Source: a virus
Virus record (IMG/VR): IMGVR_UViG_3300030102_004551
Span: 11,784 to 36,522 of that record
DNA: 24,739 bases
Reading direction: 5' to 3' (one strand)
Position 1 is the first letter of the stretch. Every line of letters starts with the position of its first letter. The notes beneath the pieces were generated by a model. The model did not search any database, was not told the DNA's origin, and saw only the letters and a program-made list of their open reading frames with translations. A program made the position numbers and the translations under genes. This document shows, piece by piece, positions 7,001 to 16,852 of this stretch.

Positions 7001-10000
7001 ACGAGGATCCTGTGTATTGGATCAGATCGATGTATGGGTCAGATCCCTTGTTCAAGGGGATGCCCTTCAATGGTTGATTGGCAGTTGCATTCGGATCCGC
7101 TATCGGCTCCCATGCACCAGATGCTAATGCCGTAGGCGTCACTAGGCCAAGAGATTCATTTTTCAATTTAGCACCGAAACCAATAGACTGCTCGGCTGAA
7201 GATGGTCTGCTGTTGGATCTTCTGACAGCATTTGAGAAGACAGTTGACTCTGCTGTGTGCGCTGATGAGACGAACCCAATGGGGACGGATCTCTCGACTC
7301 CAGAGTATGCAGATGGGAATCCCCATGATGCGCCATACGTCGTTGCATTAGGCATGACTTGCATGGAATCGTGGATTCCACCATCGAATCTTGCTTTCCC
7401 ATACACCGAGTCTTGTGATGCTTGTGTCTCTGTCGGATCGCCTGCGAGCATATCTAGCGCATCGCTAGATGTTCTGAAGCCGAATGCCCTCACAGGTAGT
7501 CTTCTGCTTGTATCATATGCTACCATATGATCAATGGATGCGAGGTATCTACTGACGTTTGCATCATATGTGACACCACCATATGTTGACTCTGGGTTCA
7601 CACCATCGCCTATACCCTCGCCTCGACTATACCTTGTCGAAGAATATGCGTCAAGAAGACGTAATGTGCCCGATGACTCTCTCACAGTGGTATGTCCCAT
7701 CAAGACGCTGTTGGCAGACTTGAGCCCGGTTATGTTCCCATGACCGCCTGCATTCAGGCCGTTGTAGCCATAGTTCTGCATCCATTGGACCGCATAGAGC
7801 CTCTCAAAGGGTTGTGCGTTGGCAGGCGTCCCAGAAGTGCCTCCAGAGAAGTTTCTGAGCAGAAGACCCTTGGTAGCGGGGTAGTTGTAGCCTCTAGGCA
7901 TCCCAGACTCCCTGTATCTGAACGTCAAGAAGTGTTCTCTCGATGCGCCGAGGAGGGCTGGATGGCTGTATTCCGCCAGCCAAGTGCATAGGAACGCATC
8001 TGGAGTGCCACCAGAGGCGCAGTCCCCTGCTTTTATGAGTCCGAAGTCGGTATATACCGACGATATACTGCCTCCATTCGCTCCCAAAGCGGCCAAATTT
8101 GCGTATTCTGGATCGTGAACTAGGAGGGGTGGGACCGTCGCTAACTCCGTTGCGACCCTTGGATAGATAATCCCCTCTTCCAGCCCAGATACGAAATAAT
8201 CGCCGTTTTCCTCGTAAATCACTGGTGCGAAGGGCCTTCCCCCTCCCATGGTGTAATCGTTGAGAATGAAGCCGTTGACCATAAACTCGCTACAAGCCGT
8301 GTCTGCGGCCATTGCAGCCGATAGAGTCAGTCTGGTAGCCCCAGCCACAGAGAGGCCGCTGTGGACGCTTGGAGAGGCCCTCCTGACCGTCTGTGAGACT
8401 CCATCGACGTTCGTCTGCTCCTGACCCGGTGCGATCAGATAGTCAACATCCATCGTGGTGGATTGACCAGATAGCCTGTAATTGTCCATTTCAAGGTCTG
8501 GGAGGCCATCTGAGGCGAAGGAACCCGTTGCCTTGTATGTTGACACCCCTTTGACTTCAAGCGTGTCCAGTTCAAGGATAGTCGTGCTATTCGTGTCCTT
8601 TGCAGATGCGAAGCCGATGTGCTTGTGTTCCGACTCGCCCTCGTAAAGCAGCGTGTATGCCGATCCGTGGCTCCTGTGCAACTGCCTCCTCATGGCCTCT
8701 GGAGTGCCTCTGTGAGTCAGGGGGGTGACGAAGGAGTGGCCTTGTCGGGCGAAGCGGATGCGGTGGTGGGGGAAGGGGTAGCCCGTGGCTGTGCCGTTGT
8801 TGGTCTGCGTCAGCACCGATCCCCTCTCGGCGTGGTCGGATATCCTGTGCGCTGCGAACAGGCGCGTGGAGCCGCTTGGGACGGCCCCTGCGGACACAGA
8901 GGGGGTCAGGCCATGCTTGGAGGCCATGTCGGGGTGGAGCATCCTCAGGCAGTGGAAGACGAGCATCCTGTCGTGCGTGTCGTACTGAGAGACGCCGCTC
9001 GCTGCCTCCGCCACCCCGGCGGGACGTGGGTCCGGGGCCGTGAGCCCCCCCATCCCCCACGTCATGTTCGACCACGCTTGTGCCCTGTCGTGGGCCGTTC
9101 TGACGAATATCTCGCCCGGTATCTCCGTTGGATCCGGCAGTTGTATGGCTAGATTCGGCGTTAAACGTCCATTTGGGGCAGACGGGCCAGTTTCCTCCTC
9201 TCCTGTGGTCGGGTCCACCCTTGTGTTCTGCACGTTGAAGTCGCGTATGACCACCCCCCAAGGCGACCCACCGTTGAGTGTGAGCATATTACCCTGATCG
9301 TCAACGACGGTCATGTCCTCAAACACCATGTGTTCGTTTGTTATGTCCATACCCTTGACCCTCTGGGTGTTCACATCATGCTTGGAGAAAATCTCACGGG
9401 GCACATTGTCGGTTCCATTGACTATACTACCGCTCATACTGTTGACGAAGGCAGTCGTGTTGTCCATACCCTCAAGAAGATCATATGAGTCATTGAGCAT
9501 ATTACCAGATGCGCTGCCTTTTGTCTCAGAATATGCGTATTTGCTTACAAGGGTATCATCAGCACCTGCTGGAATCTTAGTTCCATACTCCAGAGGCCTG
9601 ATTTTGATGTCAGTCCCGGCTGAAGATGGGTCGGCCTGAGTGATCGCCCTGAATGATGGGCTCGTCACCGTGTAGTCTGGAGGGGGCATGTCAGGGAGGT
9701 CGCATGAGTTGAGTCCCTCTATGCTGAATCGGACGTAGCCATGGCCAGATCCATGGGCAACGGCTGTGCAGCCCTTGGAGTCGTGGGCAGTCGTGGGCAG
9801 GCCCATGTTGCCGCCGTCCATCGGTTTTGCAGTCAGGTTCCACGTCGGCACTGAACTTCCAAGACCTTGAATCACAGGACCAGCGTTGGCAGGGGCCCAA
9901 TACCCGCCTGCTGAATTAGGGGAGTCTGCCTCCCAAGTCATAACCATGGTGTGCTTGGCTGGTGCGCCTGTGACGCTCACTGTCGCAGCATCTGTGAATG

Positions 10001-10622
10001 TCCCAGAAGGAACTGTGAAGACTACGAGTTGAATGGGTAATCCACCCACGTCTAATCCTACTGTTCTTCGTGATATCGCAGAATAGGTGATTGCAGTCCC
10101 GCCCACGGTTATGGTCCCAGAGTCAGGCAGGTCCGAGGGAAAGCCATTGAGAAACTGGCCCTTGAGAATGACCTTCAACGAGGTCGTGCTTGATTGATTC
10201 CCAAACACGTTCCCCTCATATGTCTCTGAGGGAGACATCCTGACGTATCGTGCCCTCAGGTATCTGGATACGCTATGCTCCCCAACCTGCTTCACCCTTC
10301 GACTGTTTATCTTGGCTGCAATGAGCCTTGTAGCGGCCTCTGTGCCCATGGATAGACTGAGGGCCTTGAGATCCACTACTATGACGTTCTCTGCCTCTGA
10401 CGGGGCTGCTGCGGTAGCGGTGTTGGTCCTGATGATGACAGTCAGGCCCTGCTTCCATGTCGTCCCGCTGTTTGTCCCGTATGTCCAATCCTCTATGTCA
10501 TCGTCATAGTCGGTGTCTGGATAGGTGATGTGCATGGCGAAGAAACCGCTCGCTGGGTAGCCAGAGGACGTGCCGAGTGGCTGGACCTTGGCTGGATAGA
10601 ATCTCTTTCGATATACTGCCAT
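4077..10622 (-). CDS. Giant tail-tip protein with C-terminal baseplate-hub-like domain (2181 aa)
   Basis: The C-terminal part resembles tail hub proteins (gp27 / late-control-D type folds): an alpha segment around 1990-2035 (RTLRKEVPGIKTKAEAHRLA) leads into a beta domain at about 2036-2105 with VITVKGALRSTMIQPGEIVS and FAVFEALHNYSTLTSDFIIA, the pattern by which such proteins end before the tail-tip extension. The preceding 1900 residues are beta-rich, high in Ser, Thr, Gly and Asn, with no recognised catalytic motif. Start: ATG at 10622, three bases after the upstream stop, is preferred to the GTG at 10631. It follows another giant tail protein and precedes a tagged protein. It is far longer than ordinary hub proteins (about 350-1200 aa), so adhesin-like domains are probably fused to the hub. 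Hub homology is judged from pattern only. Confidence 0.8.
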   Translation of the reverse strand: MAVYRKRFYPAKVQPLGTSSGYPASGFFAMHITYPDTDYDDDIEDWTYGTNSGTTWKQGLTVIIRTNTATAAAPSEAENVIVVDLKALSLSMGTEAATRLIAAKINSRRVKQVGEHSVSRYLRARYVRMSPSETYEGNVFGNQSSTTSLKVILKGQFLNGFPSDLPDSGTITVGGTAITYSAISRRTVGLDVGGLPIQLVVFTVPSGTFTDAATVSVTGAPAKHTMVMTWEADSPNSAGGYWAPANAGPVIQGLGSSVPTWNLTAKPMDGGNMGLPTTAHDSKGCTAVAHGSGHGYVRFSIEGLNSCDLPDMPPPDYTVTSPSFRAITQADPSSAGTDIKIRPLEYGTKIPAGADDTLVSKYAYSETKGSASGNMLNDSYDLLEGMDNTTAFVNSMSGSIVNGTDNVPREIFSKHDVNTQRVKGMDITNEHMVFEDMTVVDDQGNMLTLNGGSPWGVVIRDFNVQNTRVDPTTGEEETGPSAPNGRLTPNLAIQLPDPTEIPGEIFVRTAHDRAQAWSNMTWGMGGLTAPDPRPAGVAEAASGVSQYDTHDRMLVFHCLRMLHPDMASKHGLTPSVSAGAVPSGSTRLFAAHRISDHAERGSVLTQTNNGTATGYPFPHHRIRFARQGHSFVTPLTHRGTPEAMRRQLHRSHGSAYTLLYEGESEHKHIGFASAKDTNSTTILELDTLEVKGVSTYKATGSFASDGLPDLEMDNYRLSGQSTTMDVDYLIAPGQEQTNVDGVSQTVRRASPSVHSGLSVAGATRLTLSAAMAADTACSEFMVNGFILNDYTMGGGRPFAPVIYEENGDYFVSGLEEGIIYPRVATELATVPPLLVHDPEYANLAALGANGGSISSVYTDFGLIKAGDCASGGTPDAFLCTWLAEYSHPALLGASREHFLTFRYRESGMPRGYNYPATKGLLLRNFSGGTSGTPANAQPFERLYAVQWMQNYGYNGLNAGGHGNITGLKSANSVLMGHTTVRESSGTLRLLDAYSSTRYSRGEGIGDGVNPESTYGGVTYDANVSRYLASIDHMVAYDTSRRLPVRAFGFRTSSDALDMLAGDPTETQASQDSVYGKARFDGGIHDSMQVMPNATTYGASWGFPSAYSGVERSVPIGFVSSAHTAESTVFSNAVRRSNSRPSSAEQSIGFGAKLKNESLGLVTPTALASGAWEPIADPNATANQPLKGIPLNKGSDPYIDLIQYTGSSSYNQANSKAAVSSTNFGITGGFFHLRGNALHVNASAVDHSSSNTHYPTSGWGQGSHTNSTINSLTPIPLSEVADHRNVQGRSEPRLGLVIETESERNSNANVEYAVVGTKAYSLNSDLGIGQQFPVTPSWTINTRFTTKGMTLDPSSPSSQTISGQHTKPVWSPDTNASKGGSSLSVTAEQYAKDTWSVRGSADLPSWGGAYILRKTYLNRIEDGSISTEIDGNSGAGMISHPRRKHVDYYVRLVRPLKMFGFASQQLQDGWVHGARVKFESGDYEDLVLTRDNRYGVFEANLDMNLGTLDFISTADGAFQIEYPDANEHDVVYHLIPSTAMLQFFKSDAARKTIDGSFNPEIEPRYSQTTHPGGGELIHQSESRYANDGTGVGGDFARHTLPEEISRKHNDTAARLYPSFTVVEHSGTTLLLDDASMLPSSGSLFVVNAGKIAYTGKSGNRITGVTNSTGISSLKGYVARYTTVTSPSALTDMRALTHPHLIAPTFVDNAVVAMKQVSDSWRRYDATNDAVRQTSLSFRGLLEYDPSDFYMTSQRPVMIEDGATTAKIRSVRDQISTLRHDGQTITADRFAPYLVDRRGTRLRVAGVESDDISTILRFRNIDADSLFDFGMFPGMALLGQLGHVGIRTSDAVMHMLNDASPELAAYNVTPSVNLIGKDREVSNTLNAHPSLRLINDHSPTFTARKSIGLNIMEVISSLSQIDGKQLVNERSGGLIYSSDSFTHKGNILGMANGILDISVSKMLDSPNEIIVVGDSSAANERAFVVIKDLERMKSEASRGANSELVRTLRKEVPGIKTKAEAHRLAKNILHRTENGAPVITVKGALRSTMIQPGEIVSVEFPTHNLSGDFAVFEALHNYSTLTSDFIIAQYEKGIEGILSDLQTVSGNSEPLEENAGSIVDVVEMSVGGRVHVVAAYKMLVRNINNQGFVIGNNQGGLGYIGVNASGGYAKPIGQSKSLFKEVM
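4082..4089 (-). promoter_or_regulatory. Strong Shine-Dalgarno site GGAGGTGA
   Basis: On the minus strand GGAGGTGA ends seven bases before the ATG at 4074. It overlaps the last codons of the 2181-aa gene and sets the start of the tagged 266-aa protein at MNVFSKAW instead of the in-frame GTG six bases earlier. Confidence 0.75.
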
Positions 10623-10624
10623 TC

Positions 10625-13600
10625 TCACCACACCGTCTTTGCGTTGCCTATCTCTGTCATCTCTGCGAATGTCAGGACTCGATTATGTATTGCCAGTTCT
10701 GATATCTGCATGTTGGCAGCGTGAATGGGGTTGGATGATGAAGTCACGGTTGTGCTTCCAGAAGAGTCCTTTCCTATCAAGAGAGTCTTGTTCGCTCCAC
10801 TGTTGAAATTAGAGTTGAGGATTGAATTAAAAGACACGTCGCCCGAACCTGAGGATCTCATGCTACTCGCTACCAATGGATTTCTCAGAAGACTAGCGCC
10901 AACCATGACAAGACCGTTCGTCGGGGTTGTTCCGCCACCATATGCAGATGGTATGGTGGCTCTCGCATTCACCGCTGAAAAGTCAGTGAAACCGACCATA
11001 GTAGCGACTTTTGATGTCGTTGAGTCTGCTTCGTCATCGTTGTCAAGATCGGCCACTGGCGAGGTAAAGTTGTCAATTGGACCGATATACAGTTTGTTCT
11101 TGGATGGGTGTGCGCCATGGGTAAAACCAACGAAGATCCAATCGTTCGTAGGGAGTAGCAAGTAATTATCTTCATCTTCTTGTTCTGTGTCCGTTTCAAT
11201 GTTCTGATTGGCAGCGAAAGACACGACTTGGTTCGACCCTCCATATCCCATGAATGAGAGATGCTGCCTGTTGGTGGTGTTGGTCGATGCGTATCCGACG
11301 TGCAGACCGAAGTATTGACTGTTGAGATATCCAGATATTATCGGTCCATGCATGATGTTTCCTTTGATGAAGCATGTGATTGAGAAATCCGCTCTTGGAT
11401 CAAATCCATTCAAAGGCCCGTATTCTGGGACAACTGCTGAACTGAGATAGTCGGCAGTCGATACGACTGGATAGCCAGTGCTGCTGTCGAACAAGAGGGC
11501 TTTGGATGTCGAGTCAACCGAGTTGGCAGGGCCATTGCTTGAACTCTGAGCAGCCGATGCAGTCAGCCTGAGCGATGACCCATACAAGTCGTCTGTTATC
11601 TCCTGTGCCCTTGTGAATGAAGATCCAGATATCGTGTCGTTCATCCTCACATACAGAAGGCATCTTGGAACGATGTCCCCACTGCTGTCAACCTCCATCT
11701 TGTTGTGGATGCCTCTCATGGTATTGTCGTTGATGGTGTCATCATCGGTTATGTCAGTGAAGTCAAGAACAGCGGATGCAGTGCTTACCTCATGCAGATT
11801 CTGGAAGCCTGAGAATCCCGTTGGCCCCTTGGACAAGAAATGCTTGTATTCGCCGGAGTAGTCATTCGATGTCCCGTCGCTGATGTCGAACACCGTTCCT
11901 GTGTGTCCCCCTGCAAAGAAGACGATGGCCTCAGTATCGATCAAAGGATCTATGATTTCAATCTCTACGCCGTCCAATGGAGCGTCACTGGTGTTGTGAA
12001 TCGCTCTAGCAAATTCCGCTGGGTTCCCTCTGGGCGTGACATTCCTCAAGAAAACGCAGTTGGAACCTATATGCTGGTCGTTGTTATACACACCATCGTG
12101 TTTCAATGTAGATATCTTCTCAAATGACGCCAATTGTCCATTGATCCTGATCACGCCACCGTTGTTGTCTGACCTCTTGCTGTGCCTCAAAGCGTGATCC
12201 AACGCCTTCTTCTCGACGGCTATATGGTTTATCGTGGTCGATATACTGCCGAAAACGGGATCAACCATAGCAGGGGGGCTTGAGTTGTCGATCATCTGTG
12301 GTGTGCCCACTGTGTTGATCCTGAGTATTCCCCCTATCCCGTCATACGACCTGACAGCCGATATCGATCCTTGTTGCAGAACCTGACCATGTGGTGCGCC
12401 CTTAAGCACAGACATGGGTGCGAACGTCTTTCCATCCTCAGAGATAGGGAGAGGGGCGGGGAACGAGTTGGGGGCGTAGGACCGACTGTTCGTTGCAAGC
12501 AAACCGCCCACGCCGATTATAGATGCAGGCCTGTATGGATAGGGCGTCCTATTCCTCAACCTGATGCAGAAGTTCCTTCCGCTTGCACCCGGCACTGTGC
12601 TGTGGATCACGATGGTTCTGCCCTTCTCTCCCTCCACGCTCTCGACCTCTTTGCCGGGATACGCCCTGACATATCCCATGTGAGTCCCTGTCTTGGTGTC
12701 GCCAGCGGTTGCAGGGAAGATGGCCGGGGGATCGAAGGCGCTTCCTCCATCAGCGTTCTTAGCCAGAGGATGACCTGCCATGTTGATTCTCCTAATGACT
12801 TCATTGAATGCGCCTTCAAACTCGTTTATTCGATTCGATATATCACTGAAGTCTATCGATTGTGGTCGTAAGAATTCAAGGGCAGAGGCATCAGACTTCT
12901 TCCCTTTGAGAAGAAGATGGGCTGTCTTGCACTCAAGGGGAAGTATGTTGGTCCTGTCATTGAATGAGTCATACAACTCAAACGGATCAAATACCAAGCC
13001 CTCCATGTTGGGCCCATCTCTGATGAGGATTCTGTTTGAGTTCTGTGGATCGACATGCACCCTGTCTGAGGGTAGTCCAAGGCAGTTTCTCACTGCTGTT
13101 ATTATCTGTGAATGAACGGACGTGGAAGATGGATCGAATATGATGTCAGGCTCACTGCCCCCTCCGTATGCACCCTCAGATGCAATTAGGTATCCTCCTA
13201 GAACCACGGTCATTCCGACTGATATGTTAGATGACACATCCAAGGTGGAACGTGTTGGATAACTATTGGAATAGGTCTGCTCATATGGATTCCATAGGGT
13301 TGTGATGTTGATCCTGTTTGTCGTCCCTGAGAGAGTCGCCTTGGCGATCATACCTGTCTTGGCGTATGTCCCGACGCCCTGACCTATGGTGATATAGAAC
13401 GTCGATGACAATCCGGTTGAGTCCCCTCGCTCCCCTGTCGAGGCGACGAAGGCAGTCCAATCATCGACATCGATGTAAGCGTCACTTGAATCGACGGCAG
13501 TGACCACTGCTTGAACGGATGGCCGTTGGCATAGTATGTAGTGAGCGGCGTTGTTGTTGACATGCAACTCATCCAGTTTGTCCGTGGTTTCTATCGATGA

Positions 13601-16600
13601 GACTGTGTTCCTCAGGCCCCAATCCACGGCGAAGGCAGATTCCGTCTCCCTCATCTGCGCCCTGTTGATGGCAGTCATGGTGCAATCGATTGTCATGTCG
13701 AAGGACCGATCAGAGGGGAGGGGGTCGCCGGGGTCGGTGGTGGTGGATAGCCTCTTCTCGGTGTCGAAGAACATGGATGGGAACAGCGGTATCTCGACTA
13801 GGGCCCTCGTTGATGCATAGTATGTCGATGTCTGTGAGTCGTTCCTCACGGATGCGTTGCCGCTGCCGATGACCCTATCCTTCCATCCGGGGAAGTGGGG
13901 GTGGGTCGAGTATATCGGGTTGACATCTATGGCTCCCTGTCCCGGTCCTGCCATGGTCATGGTGACGGTGGGGGTTCCGAGGTCGCCTATCTCCTTGATC
14001 GGCATCCCCTCTCCGAGGTCGAAGTCCCTGTCCGTCCGGGCATCGATGATGTCCATGAGCATCGACCTGCCCCTTATGATCAGCATGGGCTCGCTGTCTC
14101 CACTGGTGATCGGCTCTATCTCCTCGATCCTACCTCTCATCAAGGATCGCTCGACGTTGGCCGTGAGTAGGTCATTGGGTTGCTTGTATGTGTCTGCCAT
14201 GTCTGATAGGGCAGAGTGTCTGTTGACGTTGGCTGGATGGACGAGGACAAGGCTCTCATTGCCCTTAAGTTCGTTGTCAACGACATCAAAACCGATTAGA
14301 TTACCCCTGTTCAGCGAAGAGGGCCTTAGGAACTCGTCCCTGTGACTTGTGTTGTCTGTGGCAGTGGAGCCAGTGACATGCAGTATGTGGTAATCGGAGT
14401 TAGATGTGTCATCAGGCGTGTTGATGCTCGGTATGGCCTTCGGCCTCCCATATCCCCTTATGCCCGTCCCAACGCCAAGAACGGTGTCCTCTATGTTGAT
14501 GAAGGGTGATGGCGTTATGTCGCCAGTCGGGTTCGACCTTAGGGTATGTGATGCCGCCTTGTCATTGAACGTCGCTGTTGGTAGGCTGATGAGTCCTCCC
14601 GGCGCTGTGATGGTGAGGAGGACATCTGCGACAGTGGTTGTCGATGTCGGCCTCCTGAGATAGTCCGATACGGTCTTGTTGTTGTATATCGCGCTCCCAT
14701 GCGGCACAGTCTTCCTGACCACAAGGTATGCTTGGTTCCCCGTTGCATGGTCTGCTGCGAACTTGGTGTTGACATCCGATGATGTGAGCCCTGTCCCTGC
14801 TACGACCTCTCCTGTGAGATCTATGGCATCGTAATACACCAGTATCTTGCTAGGTCCACCTGCGGACACAAGAGCGGAGGGTGAGTCGATAGTGGCGATG
14901 CGGGGGGTGTCGAGGGGGGTTAGGTGGCGGATGTATGCGTCGTTGGTCGGAACGCCTCCCTGTATGTCTCCAGTGTGTTCCGTATCGAGGCCCTTCAGCA
15001 TGAACGGCTTGGGGTTGGACACGGCTATCGCCACGATCTCATCACGGGTTGATGCGGACTTGTCATTGAACCCGATGCCGCTCTCGACCACGATCCTGTT
15101 CGCTGCGTTGGAGTCCGCCATGATGGCCCCCACCGTCTGGGCCCTGTTGATGACTCGGCTTATGGGGCCGCTGAAGACTGGCTCCGTCACCCTCACGACC
15201 TCGTTCTGGGATATGACGGACTGGATGGTGATGTCGTCGTCCATCGTCTCAAAGGTGTTGGCGATCCCTTGAACGGTCTGTTTGACGGTCTGCCTCTCTG
15301 CTGCTGGTATCATCTTGAGGAAGAAGTCGCCCTCGACCAGAGTGTTGGATGTGACCGCCCCATGGTATCCGTATGTGTCCGTGGCTGACAGCAGGGCAGA
15401 TGACGTTGATCCAGATATCCTGCTCTTGGGGGAGAAGAAGTATGCATCGTTCTGATACTCCGTGGTGTCCAAGAACCTCTGGCCGAAGGTAAATTCAGCC
15501 CTTGTGTTGACGTTCGCCGCCCTCGTCGTGCTGCCCGGATCTATGATGATGTCTGCCTTGCCGACAGTGAACCAGACTGGCGTGTCGTCAGTGTGGCTGA
15601 ACAGCATTCCCTGCGCCTGAGGGTCGCCACTACCGTCATTACTAAGAAGGATTGACTCGCAACTAACTCGGCTGTTGGCGAAGTCGATGGCCGTGATCCT
15701 GACTCTCTCGATGAGATTCTGCATGGGATCCAAGTCTGTCGTGGATGTCGCTGATCCCGCTGAGTCCGATGCGTATGTCACCTCTCTGGATGATGGTCCT
15801 GTCGATGTCCCTGTCATGGGATGGTATCCTGAGTGGTTGATGACGGCGTTCAGCGGCGTTGACTTCACAGTCCCCACATATGTCTCATCCCCAAGGTCGA
15901 GGGACGTTGAATACCATGACTGTCCGCTTATCTCACTCAATGGTATCCCTGTGATCAAGGACGCTAGTTTCTCCAAGGCGGTGTATTGATCCGTGACGCT
16001 ACCGGGATTGGAGGAGAAGTCTCGTATCTTGAAGTGGCCGGATGTGTTGAACGTATGGCCCATAGCGACCATCGGTATGTCGAACAGGCCATCATGGGTG
16101 TCCGCCCCATCTCTCCCTTGGTGCGTGTATGCGCTTCTTGCGTTGTTGAAGAATCTGACATTTGGTATGCTCTGCTCATCGTTGAACGACCATAGGCCGA
16201 AGGTTGACTCCAAACGTGTCAATGGCTGGACGACTGGATTGATCTCGCCCTGAGATATCCTGACGCTCTCTATGATGCCTCTGAACTCGCCGCCTTGTCC
16301 ACCAATGAAGAGATCTGAGGATGACTCATCCAACAAACCTCCATCGTCCCCAAGATTCAACTTGGCCACAAGATCCCCATTGATGAAGCACTTCAACTCC
16401 TTGCGGGTGTATTGGGCAGTGACCAGCACCAAACCCTGTGTTCCCTCTGTCATGCCATGTGGCTTATGCTCACCACCAGAGTATGAGCCGGAGTGAGCAG
16501 TCCTCTCCGTCCTCACATTGAACGGCGTCGTTATGGACACTGGCTTTCCAGAGATGTGTGCTGTGAATGTCATTCTATCTTGATCGAATGGGGATCCATA

Positions 16601-16849
16601 GGTCAACTTGTATTGTCCCGGCTTCTCGACAACGACCCCACCATAGTCTGGTATGATGAACGCATCAATGGTGAATGCCCCTCGTATGGCATTGAGGGGG
16701 TTCGACAGGGCCTCATAGTGGACAGCGCCTATCTTGCTGGCCTGACTACCGTCTTTGCCCGACTCTCGGAACCTCCCTGTGGGGACTACGAGCCCGTCAG
16801 TGATGCCATTCAACCTCACGGCCTTGCTATGGAACTTGATCAGAGGCAT
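10625..16849 (-). CDS. Giant tail protein with LamG-like lectin domains at both ends (2074 aa)
   Basis: An N-terminal concanavalin/LamG-like domain spans about residues 58-204: FTIDAFIIP at 59-67, a strand-turn-strand ELKCFINGDLVAKL at 151-164, and LFIGGQGGEFRGIIESVRIS at 180-199. A second one occupies about 1816-2074: ADFSITCFIKG near 1820, DWIFVGFTHG near 1903, TLLIGKDSSG near 2023 and the closing ISELAIHNRVLTFAEM. LamG domains bind glycans or proteins, so a host-surface role is likely. The 1600 residues between are beta-rich with no catalytic signature I recognise. The ATG lies just after the stop of the 407-aa gene and GGGGAT precedes it. With the following giant gene it makes up half of the window. 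A tail-tip or side-fibre position is inferred from gene order. Confidence 0.8.
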   Translation of the reverse strand: MPLIKFHSKAVRLNGITDGLVVPTGRFRESGKDGSQASKIGAVHYEALSNPLNAIRGAFTIDAFIIPDYGGVVVEKPGQYKLTYGSPFDQDRMTFTAHISGKPVSITTPFNVRTERTAHSGSYSGGEHKPHGMTEGTQGLVLVTAQYTRKELKCFINGDLVAKLNLGDDGGLLDESSSDLFIGGQGGEFRGIIESVRISQGEINPVVQPLTRLESTFGLWSFNDEQSIPNVRFFNNARSAYTHQGRDGADTHDGLFDIPMVAMGHTFNTSGHFKIRDFSSNPGSVTDQYTALEKLASLITGIPLSEISGQSWYSTSLDLGDETYVGTVKSTPLNAVINHSGYHPMTGTSTGPSSREVTYASDSAGSATSTTDLDPMQNLIERVRITAIDFANSRVSCESILLSNDGSGDPQAQGMLFSHTDDTPVWFTVGKADIIIDPGSTTRAANVNTRAEFTFGQRFLDTTEYQNDAYFFSPKSRISGSTSSALLSATDTYGYHGAVTSNTLVEGDFFLKMIPAAERQTVKQTVQGIANTFETMDDDITIQSVISQNEVVRVTEPVFSGPISRVINRAQTVGAIMADSNAANRIVVESGIGFNDKSASTRDEIVAIAVSNPKPFMLKGLDTEHTGDIQGGVPTNDAYIRHLTPLDTPRIATIDSPSALVSAGGPSKILVYYDAIDLTGEVVAGTGLTSSDVNTKFAADHATGNQAYLVVRKTVPHGSAIYNNKTVSDYLRRPTSTTTVADVLLTITAPGGLISLPTATFNDKAASHTLRSNPTGDITPSPFINIEDTVLGVGTGIRGYGRPKAIPSINTPDDTSNSDYHILHVTGSTATDNTSHRDEFLRPSSLNRGNLIGFDVVDNELKGNESLVLVHPANVNRHSALSDMADTYKQPNDLLTANVERSLMRGRIEEIEPITSGDSEPMLIIRGRSMLMDIIDARTDRDFDLGEGMPIKEIGDLGTPTVTMTMAGPGQGAIDVNPIYSTHPHFPGWKDRVIGSGNASVRNDSQTSTYYASTRALVEIPLFPSMFFDTEKRLSTTTDPGDPLPSDRSFDMTIDCTMTAINRAQMRETESAFAVDWGLRNTVSSIETTDKLDELHVNNNAAHYILCQRPSVQAVVTAVDSSDAYIDVDDWTAFVASTGERGDSTGLSSTFYITIGQGVGTYAKTGMIAKATLSGTTNRINITTLWNPYEQTYSNSYPTRSTLDVSSNISVGMTVVLGGYLIASEGAYGGGSEPDIIFDPSSTSVHSQIITAVRNCLGLPSDRVHVDPQNSNRILIRDGPNMEGLVFDPFELYDSFNDRTNILPLECKTAHLLLKGKKSDASALEFLRPQSIDFSDISNRINEFEGAFNEVIRRINMAGHPLAKNADGGSAFDPPAIFPATAGDTKTGTHMGYVRAYPGKEVESVEGEKGRTIVIHSTVPGASGRNFCIRLRNRTPYPYRPASIIGVGGLLATNSRSYAPNSFPAPLPISEDGKTFAPMSVLKGAPHGQVLQQGSISAVRSYDGIGGILRINTVGTPQMIDNSSPPAMVDPVFGSISTTINHIAVEKKALDHALRHSKRSDNNGGVIRINGQLASFEKISTLKHDGVYNNDQHIGSNCVFLRNVTPRGNPAEFARAIHNTSDAPLDGVEIEIIDPLIDTEAIVFFAGGHTGTVFDISDGTSNDYSGEYKHFLSKGPTGFSGFQNLHEVSTASAVLDFTDITDDDTINDNTMRGIHNKMEVDSSGDIVPRCLLYVRMNDTISGSSFTRAQEITDDLYGSSLRLTASAAQSSSNGPANSVDSTSKALLFDSSTGYPVVSTADYLSSAVVPEYGPLNGFDPRADFSITCFIKGNIMHGPIISGYLNSQYFGLHVGYASTNTTNRQHLSFMGYGGSNQVVSFAANQNIETDTEQEDEDNYLLLPTNDWIFVGFTHGAHPSKNKLYIGPIDNFTSPVADLDNDDEADSTTSKVATMVGFTDFSAVNARATIPSAYGGGTTPTNGLVMVGASLLRNPLVASSMRSSGSGDVSFNSILNSNFNSGANKTLLIGKDSSGSTTVTSSSNPIHAANMQISELAIHNRVLTFAEMTEIGNAKTVW

Positions 16850-16852
16850 TCA

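Noticed and set aside
8587-9261. 224-aa open frame on the minus strand and a 177-aa frame on the plus strand (8619-9152)
   Set aside because: Both are shadows of the giant 2181-aa gene in a GC-rich stretch; their Arg/Gly/His/Pro-rich composition is typical of wrong frames.
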